Positions 15,438 to 23,441 of a stretch of DNA of 26,268 nucleotides are shown piece after piece. Positions within the stretch are counted from its first letter, which is position 1. Every line of letters starts with the position of its first letter. Position numbers and translations under genes: made by a program. Below the pieces are notes generated by a model, which saw only the letters and a list, made by a program, of their open reading frames with translations, was not told the DNA's origin and searched no databases. The DNA comes from Glaciecola sp049650345 (GTDB taxonomy: Bacteria > Pseudomonadota > Gammaproteobacteria > Enterobacterales > Alteromonadaceae): NCBI GenBank assembly GCA_049650345.1, contig JBARZY010000021.1:1-26268 (forward strand). The letters run 5' to 3'.

Positions 15438-16880
15438 ATGCTACCTGTTATTGCCCTTGTGGGCCGCCCAAATGTAGGAAAATCAACTCTTTTTAATCGC
15501 TTAACCAATACGCGAGATGCCTTAGTGGCTGATTTTCCGGGGCTAACTCGCGATCGTAAATACGGTCAAGCCACATTTGAACAGCGCCAGTTTATTGTAG
15601 TAGATACCGGCGGTATCAGTGGCGATGAAGCAGGCATTGATGCAGCTATGGCGCAGCAGTCTTTGTTGGCGATTGAAGAAGCTGACGTGGTCTTATTTTT
15701 AGTTGATGCACGCGATGGTTTAACACCCGCAGATATTGGCATTGCTGATCATTTAAGACGTCAAGGTAAACCCAGTGTTTTAGTTGTAAATAAAGTTGAT
15801 GGCATTGATGGCGACAGTGAAAGTGCTGATTTCTATAAATTAGGCATGTCTACATTACTGCAAATTGCAGCGGCTCATGGGCGAGGTGTGTCAAAACTCA
15901 TTGATTCAGTATTGGCGCCTTTAGACGAAGATTTTCCCGATATGTATGTCCCTCAGGAAGATCCAAATAAAGAAGAAGAAGATGCCGACGCTCAACTCAA
16001 ACGTTTACAAAGTTTGCCAATAAAACTCGCAATAGTCGGCAAGCCGAACGTGGGTAAATCTACCCTTACTAATCGTATATTAGGTGAAGAACGCGTAGTG
16101 GTTTATGATCAACCAGGCACTACGCGAGACAGTATATTTATCCCTATGCAGCGCGACGAACGTGAGTATATTTTAATTGATACCGCGGGCGTACGGAAAC
16201 GCAGAAAAGTATCAGAAGCCGTTGAAAAGTTCTCTATTGTAAAAACCTTACAGGCCATTGAAGCATCAAACGTGGTGTTGTTAGTGGTTGACGCACGTGA
16301 GGGTATTAGCGATCAAGACTTGTCTTTGTTAGGATTTATCTTAAATTCAGGTCGTTCATTAGTGTTGGCGGTAAATAAGTGGGATGGCCTTGATAATCAC
16401 ATTAAAGATGAAGTTAAGCGAGAGCTTGATCGCCGTCTTGGTTTTGTTGATTTTGCCCGCTTGCACTTTATTTCAGCACTTCACGGCTCAGGAGTGGGAA
16501 ATTTATTCGAATCGGTGCAAGAGGCATATGCGTCTGCCACCAAGCGAATTAATACTTCTATGCTTACCGACATTATGGAAATGGCACAAGTAGATCACCA
16601 ACCACCTATGGTACGTGGTCGTCGTGTGAAAATGAAGTATGCACATGCAGGAGGGTACAATCCTCCTGTGGTGGTGATTCACGGTAATCAGTTAAAAGAT
16701 TTACCTGATTCATACAAACGCTATTTGACTAACTATTATCGTAAGTCGTTAAACATAATGGGCACGCCGATTAAAATTGAATTCAGAGAAGGTGCTAATC
16801 CATTTGAAGGTAAAAAGAATAAGCTTACCTTGGCACAAGAGCGTAAACGCAAGCGCTTGTTGGCGTTTCGAAAAAAGTAG
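15438..16880 (+). CDS. der: Der (EngA), tandem-GTPase ribosome assembly factor
   Basis: Der is an essential GTPase with two G domains in series that acts in 50S subunit maturation. The protein has 480 aa. G domain 1 has GRPNVGKS (9-16), DTGG (56-59) and NKVD (118-121). An acidic linker follows (about 161-190). G domain 2 has GKPNVGKS (201-208), DTAG (248-251) and NKWD (313-316). The C-terminal KH-like domain (about 355-445) contains GRRVKMKYAHAGGYNPP, and the tail is basic, ending KRKRLLAFRKK. The start MLPVIALVGR aligns with E. coli. The Shine-Dalgarno is weak (GGAA at 15431). Confidence 0.97.
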   Translation: MLPVIALVGRPNVGKSTLFNRLTNTRDALVADFPGLTRDRKYGQATFEQRQFIVVDTGGISGDEAGIDAAMAQQSLLAIEEADVVLFLVDARDGLTPADIGIADHLRRQGKPSVLVVNKVDGIDGDSESADFYKLGMSTLLQIAAAHGRGVSKLIDSVLAPLDEDFPDMYVPQEDPNKEEEDADAQLKRLQSLPIKLAIVGKPNVGKSTLTNRILGEERVVVYDQPGTTRDSIFIPMQRDEREYILIDTAGVRKRRKVSEAVEKFSIVKTLQAIEASNVVLLVVDAREGISDQDLSLLGFILNSGRSLVLAVNKWDGLDNHIKDEVKRELDRRLGFVDFARLHFISALHGSGVGNLFESVQEAYASATKRINTSMLTDIMEMAQVDHQPPMVRGRRVKMKYAHAGGYNPPVVVIHGNQLKDLPDSYKRYLTNYYRKSLNIMGTPIKIEFREGANPFEGKKNKLTLAQERKRKRLLAFRKK

Positions 16881-16925
16881 TAGCCAGCAGATACGACTAA
16901 TGTAAAACAAAGGGAACCGGCACTT

Positions 16926-17942
16926 ATGGATAATATCGTTTTACACGACTGGCTCGTGTTTTTGCTTACCACAAGTGTATCCGGTTCTGTGGTGTTTATT
17001 GCTCGCTGGATAATATTAATAAAGCATACCGAACTGTCAGCTGAACAACGATTACCTCGTCAGTTATTACTGTTACTTATCACGATATTTGCTTTGATAG
17101 CGATTGTGCTGTCATTACCGGTGCAAGAAAGCTCACGCAATCAACTGTTAGGCCTGTTAGGGGTGCTGTTATCAGGTGTGATTGCATTTTCATCTACCAC
17201 TATTGTGTCTAATTTGATGGCAGGGATTGTACTTAGCGTGAACCGTCCATTTCGCACCGGTGATTTTATCCGTTGTAACACTTTTGCCGGTAGAGTGACC
17301 GAAAAAGGTTTGCTTGACACTGAAATTCAAACTGAACAGCGTACCTTAATCCATATTGCCAATAGCTTTCTAATCAACCATCCTGTGGAAGTGGTGCGTA
17401 GCTCGGGTACTTTTGTTAGTGCAGAAGTATCATTAGGATACGATGTGCATCACAGTACTATAGAAAATCATTTGTTACAGGCTGCAAAAAAAGCAGGCTT
17501 GAATGATGCGTTTGTGCATGTCACAGCCTTAGGTGATTTTAGTGTTAATTATAAAGTGTCTGGCATGTTGCTTGATACTAAGAGTATGTTAACCACGCGC
17601 TCGGCTTTGCACACTTGCATGCTAGACGAATTGCATAACAATGACATTGAGATTTTATCACCTAATTTTGTAGCACAGCGTCCTACGGATGCGAAACAAA
17701 CCTTTTTAGCAAAGGCACATACCAATGAAACCAGAGCTAACGTTAACCAAGAAGACTTAGCTTTTGACAAAGCCGATGAAGCAGAACTTATTGATACTCA
17801 AAAACAACAATTAAGCACTGAACTAGAAGCATTAAAGTTGAGTTTAGGCGAGCTTGATGCTGACGCAAAAGCAGTTGTGAAACAAAAAATGGCTAATTTG
17901 CAACAAGCTTTAGCAGAACTAGAAGAATCGAACAAAAATTAA
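16926..17942 (+). CDS. MscS-family mechanosensitive channel-like membrane protein
   Basis: This resembles small-conductance mechanosensitive channels, which release solutes on hypo-osmotic shock. The protein has 338 aa with membrane segments at about 9-32, 45-64 and 73-105; the last is the Gly/Ala/Ser-rich pore-type helix. The MscS beta domain begins at RPFRTGDFI (107-115) and includes a degenerate IPNS-like motif, IANSFLINHPV (143-153). After the alpha/beta part (to about 250) there is a charged tail with a predicted coiled coil (about 283-335, many Glu/Lys/Gln/Leu). E. coli MscS is 286 aa and lacks such a tail. It starts 45 bases after der. No terminator is evident on either side. The family is likely; the channel function is inferred. 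Confidence 0.75.
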   Translation: MDNIVLHDWLVFLLTTSVSGSVVFIARWIILIKHTELSAEQRLPRQLLLLLITIFALIAIVLSLPVQESSRNQLLGLLGVLLSGVIAFSSTTIVSNLMAGIVLSVNRPFRTGDFIRCNTFAGRVTEKGLLDTEIQTEQRTLIHIANSFLINHPVEVVRSSGTFVSAEVSLGYDVHHSTIENHLLQAAKKAGLNDAFVHVTALGDFSVNYKVSGMLLDTKSMLTTRSALHTCMLDELHNNDIEILSPNFVAQRPTDAKQTFLAKAHTNETRANVNQEDLAFDKADEAELIDTQKQQLSTELEALKLSLGELDADAKAVVKQKMANLQQALAELEESNKN

Positions 17943-18040
17943 TCGTTCACATTTGAGTCAATTACTGTTGTAATATTAAAACAGCCGATTTCTGTCGCCT
18001 GTAGCCGATTTTATATGAAACAAATATGAAGAAGTCGGAC

Positions 18041-18058
18041 GTGTCATAAAACTGTCAC
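18041..18058 (+). promoter_or_regulatory. Pho box (PhoB operator) upstream of the TonB-dependent receptor
   Basis: GTGTCAT (18041-18047), AAAA, CTGTCAC (18052-18058) form two 7-bp direct repeats with an 11-bp period. They match the E. coli PhoB consensus CTGTCAT-(A/T-rich 4)-CTGTCAC at every position but the first base. The layout resembles the E. coli phoA and pstS boxes. In such promoters the box replaces the -35 element. It sits 75 bases before the receptor ATG. Confidence 0.75.
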
Positions 18059-18068
18059 AATTCAATAG

Positions 18069-18074
18069 GACAAT
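18069..18074 (+). promoter_or_regulatory. Candidate -10 box of the PhoB-type promoter
   Basis: GACAAT lies exactly 10 bases after the Pho box, the spacing seen in E. coli phoA, and matches TATAAT at 4 of 6 positions. It would give a leader of about 50 to 55 bases before the ATG at 18133. Confidence 0.45.
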
Positions 18075-18132
18075 TAGTCCGTAGTAAAGTTCATACACAA
18101 ATCTAAATATATAACATTCTAGGGAAACAATA

Positions 18133-21100
18133 ATGTTTACACACAGAAAATTCAGCAAAATTGCTGCTGCAGTGGCCTTGTCGGTAGGCCTATCTACAGC
18201 GGTAATGGCGCAAACGACTACGTCTTCAATTAGAGGTAATGTAGTATCTGAAGCAGGAACCATTTTTCCAAATGCTCAGGTTACTATCACGCATACACCA
18301 TCGGGTACAGTATCTACTGCTACTACTAATGAAAACGGTGTGTTCTCTGCGCGTGGTTTGCGCGTAGGTGGTCCATACACGGTAGCTATCTCTGGAGCAG
18401 GTTTCGCGCCAGTGCAACTTGACGGTGTGTTTTTATCACTAGACCAAACTTTCTCTATGCCGGTAACGGTAGAAGCAAGTTCTTCCGTTGAAGTTATTCA
18501 AGTAACTGGCGCCACGCAAGGCGGCACGTTCTTGAACGAAGGACTAAGCACAAGTCTTGGTCTTGCTGCACTTAACGAAGTTGCTTCAATTGACCGTGAT
18601 ATTACTGATGCGGCTCAGCTTGACCCGTTCGCTGCGGTAAATGTTCAAAGCGGTGGCGGTAAAGAACTGACTATTGCTGGTGCGAACAATAAGTTTAACT
18701 CACTAACCATTGACGGCGTTGCACTTAATGACCGTTTTGGTTTGAATGCAAACGGTTACCCTACCCAGCGTTCACCAATTTCTTATGACGCTATTCAATC
18801 GCTTTCTATCCAAACAGCACCTTTTGATGTTGAATATAACGGATTTACTGGCGGTACAATTAATGCGGTAACTAAGTCTGGTACTAATGAGCTTAAAGGC
18901 TCTGTAAGCTATTATTACACCGACGATTCATTAATTGGTGACAAAAACGGCGACAACGACTTCAACTTTACCTTCGAAGAAAAAACCTTCGTAGGTACCT
19001 TAGGCGGCGCGATTATTGAAGACGAATTGTTCTTCTTCGTGGCGTACGACAAGTATGAAGAAACCGCACCATTAACAAATGGTCCTGCTGGCTCTGGTGC
19101 ACTTAACGAAGAAGCCAACATTACCCTTGATGACGTCGCAACGGTTGCCCAAGTGGTAAACGAAGTATGGGGTTTTGATGCGGGTGATTTCACTAAAACA
19201 CCTGCAGAAGATGAAAAATTACTTGCTAACATCGACTGGAATATTTCAGACGATCACCGTGCAAAATTCACGTATATTAGCACCAAAGGTAATACTATTC
19301 GTGAACAAAACGGTAACAACTTCCTAGCGTCAGACAATATTTTAGGTTTGTCTTCTGCCTGGTATGACCGTTCAGAAAAAGTAGAAAGTTTAATCGCCCA
19401 CGTATTTTCTGATTGGAGCTCTGACTTTTCTACGCAAATAAAAATTGCACGTACCACTCAGGAAACCGGTCAAAACTCGCTTAATGGTGCTGAGTTCCCT
19501 AACTTTGCTGTATTTTTACGCGAAGTAGATGGCGAAGAGAACTACGTAACGGTAGGTCCAGATCGTTTCCGTCACGGTAACTCACTAGACCAAGAGTTCT
19601 TTCAAATTAAATTGTTAGCAGAATACGTTGTTGGCGATCACATCATCAAAGCTGGTTTTGAGCGTGAAGATGTAGATATCAACAACTTATTTGCACAAAA
19701 CTCTGAAGGTTCTTACGTTTTTGATAGCATTGACGATTTGCGTAACGCAACTGCTTCTGGCTTGTTGTACAACAATGCTATTACCAATGACGAAAACGAC
19801 CTACGTGCTATTTGGGGTTACACTTATAACTCTGTATACATTCAAGATAGCTGGGACGTTAACAGCGACGTATCTGTAGATGCTGGCTTACGTTATGACT
19901 GGTACGGTTCTTCAGGTTCAATCCGTGAAAACCAAAACTTTATAGACCGTTACGGTTACACCAATACTACTGATATCGACGGCTTAAGCGTATTATTGCC
20001 ACGTATCTCATTCAAGTGGTATGCAGCTGACGACGTTACCGTTCGCGGTGGTGTAGGTCGTTTCTCTGGTGGTTCACCAGGTGTTTGGGTATCAAACAGC
20101 TACTCTAACGACGGTGTAATTTCTGATAGCTCTAACGCCTTCGGTAGCATAGCTGTACCAACGTCACCTGACGCAGCAACAGGTCAGTACATTCCTGCTG
20201 ACGTACTTGCTTCTTTAGCGGGTGACGAGCCAGACGGTTCAGTTAACGCACTTAACCCTTCTTTTGAAATCCCAACTACATGGAAATGGAGCTTGGGCGT
20301 AGCCTATGAAACAGACCTAGGCGCACTAGGTGATGACTGGTTACTTTCTGCTGACTTTTTATATAACAAGTTAGACAATGCGTCTTACTGGTATGACGAA
20401 CGTTGTGAAGACCCTGTAGGCACTGCACCAGACGGCCGTAATGTATACGACTGTAATGGTCCAGAAGCAATCATTGTTGGTTCTGCTGATGTGGGTGAAA
20501 GCATCTTGTTTGCTTACTCTGCAACAAAAGAATGGCAAACTGAGTACGGTAACTTTGATATGTTCGCAAGCTACACGCATGCTGACGTAGAAGATATCGG
20601 TTACGGTACGTCTGCTACTGCAACTTCAAACTATTCTGATTTTGCTGCTTACGACCGTCAACGTCCTCAAGCAGGTATCTCTAACTTCCAAGTTGAGCAT
20701 TTGTTTAAACTACGTTTCAACTGGTCAAAAGAGTTACTTGATGGATACGAAACTAAAGTATCTATGTTTGCTACACGTCGTACAGGTCAGCCTTACAGCT
20801 ACACCTTTAGCGAAAACAACAACTGTGTACTTGATTTAGGCGGCGGTCGTTGTTCTCGTGAAAGCCGTAACGATGATGCAGGTCACTTATTGTATGTACC
20901 TACTGGTATAGACGATCCGTTGTTCTCACCAGCTTCATTTGGTGGCGACACAGCAGCTCAGCAACAGTTCATTGACTATATCAATAGTTCTGAGCTAGCA
21001 CAGTATGCTGGTGGAATTGCACCACGTAACGGTGACAACTCAGCTTGGTCTACTATTATCGACGTACGTATACAGCAAGAATTACCAGCGTTTGATCCGA

Positions 21101-21333
21101 AGCATCGCTTAAGAGTGTTCTTCGACATCGAAAACTTTGGTAACTTACTTAACTCTGATTGGGGCCGTGTAGAGCGTACTCGTTATGAGTATGAGCGTGA
21201 TGTCGCATCTGCCCGCATCAACAACGGTCAGTACGAGTACTTATCGCTTAATAGTGCAAGCAGCATTGCTAACTTAGAAATTCTAAGTCAGTCTGTATGG
21301 CAATTACAATTTGGTATCAAGTACGACTTCTAA
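18133..21333 (+). CDS. Oar-like TonB-dependent outer-membrane receptor
   Basis: This is a 1066-aa TonB-dependent transporter. It has a signal peptide (1-26, cleavage after AVMA), a carboxypeptidase-regulatory-like domain (about 31-115, RGNVVSEAGTIFPNAQVTIT), a TonB-box-like segment EVIQVTG (120-126), a plug (about 135-248, ending in the Oar-type GGTINAVTKSGTNELKG) and a long beta-barrel ending in the outer-membrane signature FGIKYDF. Two Cys pairs, in CEDPVG...VYDC and NNCVLDLGGGRC, may form disulfides in surface loops. Gly, Arg and Asn codons lean to GGT, CGT and AAC, as in highly expressed genes. AGGGAAA (18121-18127) precedes the ATG. An upstream Pho box suggests induction on phosphate limitation. 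The substrate is unknown; a phosphorylated compound is an inference. Confidence 0.88.
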   Translation: MFTHRKFSKIAAAVALSVGLSTAVMAQTTTSSIRGNVVSEAGTIFPNAQVTITHTPSGTVSTATTNENGVFSARGLRVGGPYTVAISGAGFAPVQLDGVFLSLDQTFSMPVTVEASSSVEVIQVTGATQGGTFLNEGLSTSLGLAALNEVASIDRDITDAAQLDPFAAVNVQSGGGKELTIAGANNKFNSLTIDGVALNDRFGLNANGYPTQRSPISYDAIQSLSIQTAPFDVEYNGFTGGTINAVTKSGTNELKGSVSYYYTDDSLIGDKNGDNDFNFTFEEKTFVGTLGGAIIEDELFFFVAYDKYEETAPLTNGPAGSGALNEEANITLDDVATVAQVVNEVWGFDAGDFTKTPAEDEKLLANIDWNISDDHRAKFTYISTKGNTIREQNGNNFLASDNILGLSSAWYDRSEKVESLIAHVFSDWSSDFSTQIKIARTTQETGQNSLNGAEFPNFAVFLREVDGEENYVTVGPDRFRHGNSLDQEFFQIKLLAEYVVGDHIIKAGFEREDVDINNLFAQNSEGSYVFDSIDDLRNATASGLLYNNAITNDENDLRAIWGYTYNSVYIQDSWDVNSDVSVDAGLRYDWYGSSGSIRENQNFIDRYGYTNTTDIDGLSVLLPRISFKWYAADDVTVRGGVGRFSGGSPGVWVSNSYSNDGVISDSSNAFGSIAVPTSPDAATGQYIPADVLASLAGDEPDGSVNALNPSFEIPTTWKWSLGVAYETDLGALGDDWLLSADFLYNKLDNASYWYDERCEDPVGTAPDGRNVYDCNGPEAIIVGSADVGESILFAYSATKEWQTEYGNFDMFASYTHADVEDIGYGTSATATSNYSDFAAYDRQRPQAGISNFQVEHLFKLRFNWSKELLDGYETKVSMFATRRTGQPYSYTFSENNNCVLDLGGGRCSRESRNDDAGHLLYVPTGIDDPLFSPASFGGDTAAQQQFIDYINSSELAQYAGGIAPRNGDNSAWSTIIDVRIQQELPAFDPKHRLRVFFDIENFGNLLNSDWGRVERTRYEYERDVASARINNGQYEYLSLNSASSIANLEILSQSVWQLQFGIKYDF

Positions 21334-21370
21334 TATCGAAGTGCACTTATACTAAACGCGTATAAAACGT

Positions 21371-21403
21371 AAAAACCGAAGGCTTAGCCTTCGGTTTTTT
21401 TTT
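21371..21403 (+). terminator. Intrinsic terminator after the TonB-dependent receptor
   Basis: An A-tract (21371-21375), CCGAAGGC (21376-21383), loop TTA, GCCTTCGG (21387-21394) and nine T (21395-21403) lie 37 bases after the stop. It separates the receptor transcript from the next gene. Confidence 0.95.
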
Positions 21404-21409
21404 GCGCGG

Positions 21410-21438
21410 CTGTCATGTTTTCATCATAAAACGTTCAT
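21410..21438 (+). promoter_or_regulatory. Pho-box-like triple repeat upstream of the choice-of-anchor I gene
   Basis: CTGTCAT (21410-21416), GTTT, TCATCAT (21421-21427), AAAA, CGTTCAT (21432-21438) form three 7-mers at an 11-bp period with A/T-rich 4-bp spacers. The first is a perfect PhoB half-site; the others match at 4 and 5 of 7 positions. It starts 6 bases after the preceding terminator and 105 bases before the ATG at 21515. A -10 could be TTAAAT (21445-21450). Confidence 0.55.
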
Positions 21439-21514
21439 GGTTTATTAAATGTTTCTTCACGTATCCGTAAAGTTAGTTTCTTAAGCTAGTTGGCTAACTT
21501 AATGAGGAAGAGTC

Positions 21515-23380
21515 ATGACAATAAAAACACACTTAAAATCTATATTAATAGTCAGTGCAATTAGCGTAACCCTCGCTGGATGTAGTTTAGAGGGAGACGA
21601 TGGAGCTGATGGCATCAACGGCGTAGATGGCGTAGCGGGCGCAGACGGCATTGATGGCACTAACGGACAAAGCCTGCCGCGCGATTTAAGTATAGAAGTG
21701 GTAGGGCGTTTTGCCACCGGGATTTACGGTAAGAGTGCTGCCGAAATAGTGCAATTTCATAGCGCGTCGCAATCAGCTTTTGCTGTTAATGGCAGTAGCA
21801 ATCAAATAGAAGTTATTAGTTTAGCCTCACTGCCTACTGCTGGTGTGGGCAATCCCATTACCGATGAAAGCTTAAGCTCAACTGCGTTTACGTTTCCCGA
21901 CACTGTTGAACTAAGTAACAGTAGCACAGCGACAAGCACAGTAAACCTTGGTGATGCCAACTCTATTGCTATTCATAACGATATGTTGGCTATTGCGGTT
22001 GCTGGCGAAACCAAGCAAGCTGCGGGTGCGGTGTTGTTTTATACCCTTAATACGGCGGGTGAGGGTACCTTTGTGAAAGCAGTACAAACTGGGGCCTTAC
22101 CTGATATGGTCACTTTTTCTCCCGACGGGTCTGTAGTGTTAGTAGCAAATGAAGGAGAGCCTGCCAGTGACTATAGTGTAGACCCTGAAGGCAGTATATC
22201 AGTCATAACGATAACTGACGGCGTGCCAAGTGACCTCGCTGATAGCATCAATATGAGCACTGACATGGTATTTAGCTCCGATTTACTCGATGCTGAAGAT
22301 TATGATACTGATACTGAGCGAATGGCATTATTGGCACAACAAGGCGTAAAATTTGCTGGCCCTAGTACCAACACTGCAGCAAAAGATTTAGAGCCAGAAT
22401 ACATAACATTTGCTAGCGACGGCAGTAAAGCTTATGTATCACTACAAGAGAATAATGCAATAGGTGTAATTGACCTAAGCGACATGACCATAGAAGTAAA
22501 AGCCCTCGGTTTTAAAGACTGGGGCATGTTTGATATTGATTATACTAACGAAGATGAATTGCCAAATTTTGAGCGCTTGCCAAATGTATATGGCATGTAT
22601 CAGCCCGATACTATCGCTAGCTACACATGGCAAGGTGCAACCTTTATATTGTCGGCGAATGAAGGTGACTCAAGAGATTACGACGCGTATTCTGAAGAGA
22701 TTCGTGCTCGCGATATTGTTGATCCAGATGAGCTAAACGGCAGCTTTTCTGATGTGGTACAAGACTTGTACGATGCAACTGGGGCACGCAATGGACTTGG
22801 GCGCTTAAAAGTAACCACCGCTTTAGGTGATGCCGACCAAGACAGTGAATTTGAAGCATTATATGCTTATGGTGCGCGCTCGTTTTCCATTTGGGATCAA
22901 AACATCAACTTGGTATACGATTCAGGCGATGATTTTGGCAAAATTTCATCTGCGATATTAGGTGAAAACTTTAATAGCGCGCACACTGAAAATAAAGGTG
23001 ACAACCGTTCTGATGACAAAGGCGGCGAGCCTGAAGCGATTGATGTGGGCCAAATAGACGACCGTACTTATGCGTTTATTGGCTCAGAGCGTTCGGGTGA
23101 TTTATTTATTTATGATATTACTAACCCGTTCCAAGCCACTTTTACGAAGCATTATAACAATCGTGATTTTTCAGTATCGTTCGAGTTAGACGACGACTTG
23201 GATAACCCTTGTGATACTGCTGAAGGCATGGATTGTAGTGAAGTGCCTAACGCAGGTGATTTGGGTCCTGAGAGTATTAAATTTGTGAGTGCTGAGCAAA
23301 GCCCTAATGGTAATCCTTTACTCATTATTGGTAATGAAGTTAGCGGAACGGTAACGGTTTATCAAGTTACTGAACTATAG
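21515..23380 (+). CDS. Choice-of-anchor I family lipoprotein with collagen-like repeats
   Basis: The protein has 621 aa. A signal peptide with lipobox LAGC gives lipidated Cys23 (Ser at +2, outer membrane). Next come nine Gly-X-Y triplets (27-53, for example GADGINGVDG), probably a stalk, and then a large propeller-like domain. Family motifs are PDMVTFSPDGSVVLVANEGE (196-215), ANEGDSRDYDAYSEEIRARD (381-400), DNRSDDKGGEPEAIDVG (496-512) and DLGPESIKF ... PLLIIGNEVSGT near the end. Many Asp and Glu residues suggest calcium or other metal binding. Relatives are often labelled alkaline-phosphatase-like, but I know of no firm biochemical proof, so the enzymatic role is uncertain. The Pho-type repeats upstream favour phosphate scavenging. 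GAGGAAG (21504-21510) is the ribosome binding site; the leader may form a stem AAGTTAG/CTAACTT (21470-21476 with 21494-21500). Confidence 0.8.
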   Translation: MTIKTHLKSILIVSAISVTLAGCSLEGDDGADGINGVDGVAGADGIDGTNGQSLPRDLSIEVVGRFATGIYGKSAAEIVQFHSASQSAFAVNGSSNQIEVISLASLPTAGVGNPITDESLSSTAFTFPDTVELSNSSTATSTVNLGDANSIAIHNDMLAIAVAGETKQAAGAVLFYTLNTAGEGTFVKAVQTGALPDMVTFSPDGSVVLVANEGEPASDYSVDPEGSISVITITDGVPSDLADSINMSTDMVFSSDLLDAEDYDTDTERMALLAQQGVKFAGPSTNTAAKDLEPEYITFASDGSKAYVSLQENNAIGVIDLSDMTIEVKALGFKDWGMFDIDYTNEDELPNFERLPNVYGMYQPDTIASYTWQGATFILSANEGDSRDYDAYSEEIRARDIVDPDELNGSFSDVVQDLYDATGARNGLGRLKVTTALGDADQDSEFEALYAYGARSFSIWDQNINLVYDSGDDFGKISSAILGENFNSAHTENKGDNRSDDKGGEPEAIDVGQIDDRTYAFIGSERSGDLFIYDITNPFQATFTKHYNNRDFSVSFELDDDLDNPCDTAEGMDCSEVPNAGDLGPESIKFVSAEQSPNGNPLLIIGNEVSGTVTVYQVTEL

Positions 23381-23393
23381 TTGTTGTAAGAAC

Positions 23394-23423
23394 AAAAAAC
23401 GGCTTCAAGTGAAGCCGTTTTTT
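23394..23423. terminator. Bidirectional intrinsic terminator between convergent genes
   Basis: AAAAAACGGCTTC (23394-23406), loop AAGT, GAAGCCGTTTTTT (23411-23423) form a perfect 13-bp stem with an A-tract on one side and a T-tract on the other. It can end both the plus-strand lipoprotein gene (stop at 23380) and the minus-strand gene (stop at 23442). Confidence 0.93.
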
Positions 23424-23441
23424 GTGTGAGTGTTATTACCT

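Noticed and set aside
17982..18012. Repeated GCCGATTT motif after the MscS-like gene as a terminator or att site
   Set aside because: The copies are direct, not inverted, only 8 bases long, and there is no integrase or T-tract nearby.
20276..20580. Minus-strand ORFs opposite the TonB-dependent receptor
   Set aside because: They are short, lack ribosome binding sites and overlap a well-supported reading frame for their entire length.
21593..21673. Short-period DNA repeat considered as a CRISPR-like or satellite array
   Set aside because: The period of 9 bases is in frame and simply encodes Gly-X-Y triplets; there are no spacers.
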